A stretch of DNA of 8,236 nucleotides from an uncultured bacterium (GTDB taxonomy: Bacteria; Cyanobacteriota; Vampirovibrionia; Gastranaerophilales; Gastranaerophilaceae), in contig URPS01000047.1 in NCBI GenBank assembly GCA_900549855.1, forward strand, positions 7,501 through 15,736. The letters run 5' to 3'. Position numbers and translations under genes: made by a program. Below, piece by piece: positions 6,497-8,236 of the stretch (the stretch's first letter is position 1; each line of letters opens with the position of its first letter). Under the pieces are notes generated by a model, which saw only the letters and a list, made by a program, of their open reading frames with translations, was not told where the DNA came from and did not search any database.

Positions 6497-7294
6497 GTGG
6501 TTGAATTAAAAAATGAAACGGGGGTTGATAATTCACGATTAGAGGAATTAACAAAAGAAGAAATAACTCCAATAATGCAAATTGAATTTTTAAACATGTT
6601 AAAAGAGTCCAGATTATATGTGCCGGTTAGTTATGGTGAAAATATGTTTGAGGGTATTGAAAGTGCAAAAGTAGGTGATGTGATTGGACCTACTGTCCAA
6701 ATCGAGTTTAATATTGAATTTTTAACTGATGATAAAGGAAATAAAGCAGTTCCTTTATTTACTAGTGATGAAATGATGGAAGCTGCAGATTTTAGAAGTT
6801 CAACATATGTATTATATATGGGTGATTTGGCAGATATGTTAAAACAAACTGATAGATATTCTTTAATTGCAATTAATCCATTTACAGATTATAATATTAA
6901 TGTGCCTATGGAAACTTTTTTAAGTTTATTTAATGACGAAAATGAATTTATTGATATAAGAAATGATGAAATAAGAGAATTGTTACGTCAAGATTCTTTA
7001 TCAGAAGACAAATTAAATGAATTTGGTGAAAAATTATTAACTTCAATAATGATTACTGGTTGTGTTGATGCTGAGGGTACAAATTTTGTTTTAATATGGG
7101 ATGACGATAATAAACCGCATTTGCCTTTATTCACAGACATTGATGAGTTTAAAAAGATTTTTAATAATTATGAAAGAGATATTTATCCTCAATCATATCA
7201 ATTTAAAGACCGGGTAAATGTTGCAAATGAAAATATTGTAATAAATCCAGCATCTGAATCAATAATATTGAATCCAGAAATGTTTAAAAGCTAA
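6497..7294 (+). CDS. SseB-domain protein, probably the C-terminal part of a TPR-SseB protein
   Basis: The annotated frame begins at GTG 6497 (265 residues), but it is open back to 6455. The upstream codons (FDDEIDEQN) read like an acidic linker, and no good ribosome site or ATG exists before 6575. This supports fusion with the TPR gene through a one-base slip at 6469-6472. The body matches the SseB N-terminal domain: FLNMLKESRLYVPV, then VQIEFNIEFLTDDKGNKAVPLFTSDEMMEA, then YSLIAINPFTDYNINVPMETFLSLF. A second, SseB-C-like part follows (LLRQDSLSEDKLNEFGEKLLTSI ... NKPHLPLFTDIDEF). SseB-type proteins are soluble and poorly understood, with several proposed peripheral roles; a specific function is not assigned here. 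It ends with TAA and is followed by a 20-base palindrome. The frame has no internal stop over 265 codons, which shows that TGA is not a sense codon in this genome. Confidence 0.8.
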   Translation: MVELKNETGVDNSRLEELTKEEITPIMQIEFLNMLKESRLYVPVSYGENMFEGIESAKVGDVIGPTVQIEFNIEFLTDDKGNKAVPLFTSDEMMEAADFRSSTYVLYMGDLADMLKQTDRYSLIAINPFTDYNINVPMETFLSLFNDENEFIDIRNDEIRELLRQDSLSEDKLNEFGEKLLTSIMITGCVDAEGTNFVLIWDDDNKPHLPLFTDIDEFKKIFNNYERDIYPQSYQFKDRVNVANENIVINPASESIILNPEMFKS

Positions 7295-7297
7295 TAT

Positions 7298-7317
7298 GAA
7301 TATTTCAAGAAATATTC
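7298..7317. promoter_or_regulatory. Perfect 9-base inverted repeat after the SseB stop
   Basis: The arms GAATATTTC (7298-7306) and GAAATATTC (7309-7317) are separated by AA. They lie 4 bases after the SseB stop and about 35 bases before the next likely start. The loop is too short for an ideal hairpin and no long T run follows immediately, so a protein-binding dyad or a weak terminator are both possible. Confidence 0.5.
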
Positions 7318-7336
7318 CACATATAAAAAAATATCT

Positions 7337-7342
7337 GGAGGG
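7337..7342 (+). promoter_or_regulatory. Strong ribosome binding site GGAGGG
   Basis: This is the best purine-rich Shine-Dalgarno in the window. ATGs follow at 7348 (spacing 5; a frame of only 16 codons) and 7352 (spacing 9; MINTWGKEE...). It supports a gene start near 7352 instead of at the later ATG at 7480. Confidence 0.6.
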
Positions 7343-7351
7343 AATATATGA

Positions 7352-7878
7352 ATGATAAATACATGGGGAAAAGAAGAAATTACAAAGTTAAATTATGAAT
7401 TTAGACAAGATGGAATATATGATAAAAAACTTCAAAAAAGTTAAAATTAAAATTTCTTGAATATAATCAGGGACTGTCAATGAATTTTGGTTTTTCAAGA
7501 CATAATATTAACATTGATTTTGAAAAAAAGATAATGAAAGGCTGTATAAATAAAAATATGGCGAATAAAGATATTGAAATAGTATTTGAATTACTTGAAA
7601 AATATCATATTTATCAATTAAATAGTGGAAAATATTGGAAAAAATTAACTTATCATTCGTCATCGTATTTTGATGGATATGAATGGAGTCTTTATCTAGT
7701 CTTTGAAAGAGATAAATATTTGCGGATTTTTAATGGTAATGATTATCCAGATATTTTCACGCATTTAGCTCAGGAAATCATTGATTTAACAGGAAAAGAT
7801 ATTTTAAATGTAAATTCTATCGATGAAAAAGATTTTAAATTATATAAAAAATATGGGGATGAAATATTAAATGAATAA
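7352..7878 (+). pseudogene. Unrecognised small protein, probably one gene with a one-base slip
   Basis: A frame from ATG 7352 (MINTWGKEEITKLNYEF ... DKKLQKS, stop at 7442-7444) follows the strong GGAGGG site. The second frame, from ATG 7480 (132 residues), is open upstream to 7426, where it reads KKLKLKFLEYNQGLS without a good start. Adding one A to the A6 run at 7434-7439 joins them into a protein of about 175 residues. The C-terminal part (YFDGYEWSLYLVFERDKYLRIFNGNDYPDIFTHLAQEIIDLTGKDIL) looks like a compact alpha/beta domain with an exposed aromatic-rich strand pair. I do not recognise its family. No Cys cluster, signal peptide or membrane segment is seen. If the break is real, the 132-residue part may still be translated from 7480, although only weak ribosome-site sequence precedes it. 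Confidence 0.6.
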
Positions 7879-7943
7879 AAGGGATGATGCCATAAATAAT
7901 AAAATTTTAGTAGGGATTATAACTTGAGATTAATAAAAAATTA

Positions 7944-7971
7944 AGATAAAACTTTGAAAAATGTGATTTCA
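7944..7971 (+). promoter_or_regulatory. Leader of the second TPR-like gene with shared motifs
   Basis: AGATAAAACTTTG (7944-7956) is identical to the leader of the minus-strand Cys-motif gene (5675-5687). The following AATGTGATTTCAATGGAA is nearly the same as the start region of the TPR gene at 5740-5756. GTGAT at 7963-7967 is the probable ribosome site for ATG 7972. The rest of the spacer 7879-7943 is AT-rich without a clear gene. Confidence 0.45.
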
Positions 7972-8103
7972 ATGGAAAGAATTGAAGATTCTTTAACAAT
8001 ATGTAAATTATTATTTAAATCAAGAAAATATGTGGAATTGATTAAATATTGTGATGAATTATTGGAAAAATACTCTGAAAATGGAGTCTGTAAAATTTTA
8101 TAG
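7972..8103 (+). pseudogene. Truncated TPR-like protein, 43 codons
   Basis: The ATG at 7972 follows GTGAT (7963-7967). The product (MERIEDSLTICKLLFKSRKYVELIKYCDELLEKYSENGVCKIL) is an amphipathic helical pair like the start of the TPR protein at 5751 (MEFLDEIIDLLNSGEFQKII). The two genes also share their leader sequence, so they are probably paralogues. The frame stops at TAG 8101-8103, exactly where a minus-strand transposase reading frame ends (stop at 8098-8100). The gene therefore seems to be cut by an insertion element whose end lies somewhere in about 8060-8100. The remainder may lie beyond the window. Confidence 0.65.
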
Positions 8104-8235
8104 GCTTATTTGATTTTTATGTGTTTTTTCTGTCCAATTTTCCATTTGGTAGTCTAAAAATGTCAGGATTCCGTTTTTAGTTTTGTACAATTTTTTTATT
8201 TTTTCTGGGTTGGTTTGTCTGTAGTAATTTTCGAC
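8098..8235 (-). CDS. C-terminus of a probable transposase entering from the right
   Basis: The minus strand is open from the window edge through 45 codons to TAA at 8098-8100. The sequence reads VENYYRQTNPEKIKKLYKT followed by KNGILTFLDYQMENWTEK. The Lys/aromatic-rich pattern resembles the C-terminal tail of transposases from Methanobrevibacter insertion sequences, as far as I recall; no catalytic residue is visible in this piece. Its abrupt position inside the second TPR-like gene supports a mobile element. It could be any minus-strand gene if that recollection is wrong. Confidence 0.5.
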   Translation of the reverse strand, partial: VENYYRQTNPEKIKKLYKTKNGILTFLDYQMENWTEKTHKNQISL

Positions 8236-8236
8236 T

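Noticed and set aside
7348..7398. Short gene MNDKYMGKRRNYKVKL from ATG 7348
   Set aside because: It is only 16 codons and overlaps the better frame from 7352 that continues into the larger protein after a slip.

Overview
The window is very AT-rich. Its start sites are often preceded by GTGAT(T), which is complementary to the AUCACCUCC tail of archaeal and bacterial 16S rRNA. The gene types (TPR and SseB-domain proteins, a DUF4062/GHKL ATPase, Fic, an IS630-like transposase) fit an accessory region of a low-GC gut methanogen such as Methanobrevibacter or Methanosphaera. That assignment is inference from style; no taxonomic marker gene is present. The standard code is used: the long SseB and TPR frames contain no in-frame TGA.

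Layout. Positions 2-823 (minus) encode a Fic-domain AMP-transferase with an N-terminal autoinhibitory motif, cut off at the left window edge. Positions 824-981 are a non-coding spacer holding short GGTTGATGATTA repeats. Positions ~982-2454 are a decayed IS630-type insertion sequence with its transposase on the minus strand. It sits at the start codon of a plus-strand gene (2461-3915) for a DUF4062 + GHKL-type ATPase + winged-helix protein, which also carries an in-frame TGA. A spacer (3916-4141) with TGATGGACT repeats separates this gene from a convergent minus-strand pair. The pair is a 79-residue Cys-motif protein (5427-5666) overlapping by 8 nt a radical SAM protein of the activating-enzyme type (4142-5434), whose 431-codon frame is broken by one TAA and one TAG. 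From a shared divergent spacer the plus strand carries a TPR protein (5751-6485), an SseB-domain protein (6497-7294) that looks like its frameshifted continuation, an unrecognised small protein (7352-7878, probably frameshifted), and the first 43 codons of a second TPR-like gene (7972-8103). That last gene is cut off by another element, whose transposase C-terminus enters from the right on the minus strand.

The overall picture is an eroding accessory island. Two mobile elements interrupt genes, at least four in-frame stop codons (TGA twice, TAA, TAG) interrupt otherwise coherent frames, and several single-base frame slips lie at or near homopolymers. The most interesting possible system is the translationally coupled Cys-motif small protein plus radical SAM enzyme with a C-terminal extension of about 175 residues. 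The second is the DUF4062-GHKL ATPase, which resembles regulatory or defence-associated ATPases. Whether the lesions are biological decay or consensus errors cannot be settled from the sequence alone and affects most gene calls.
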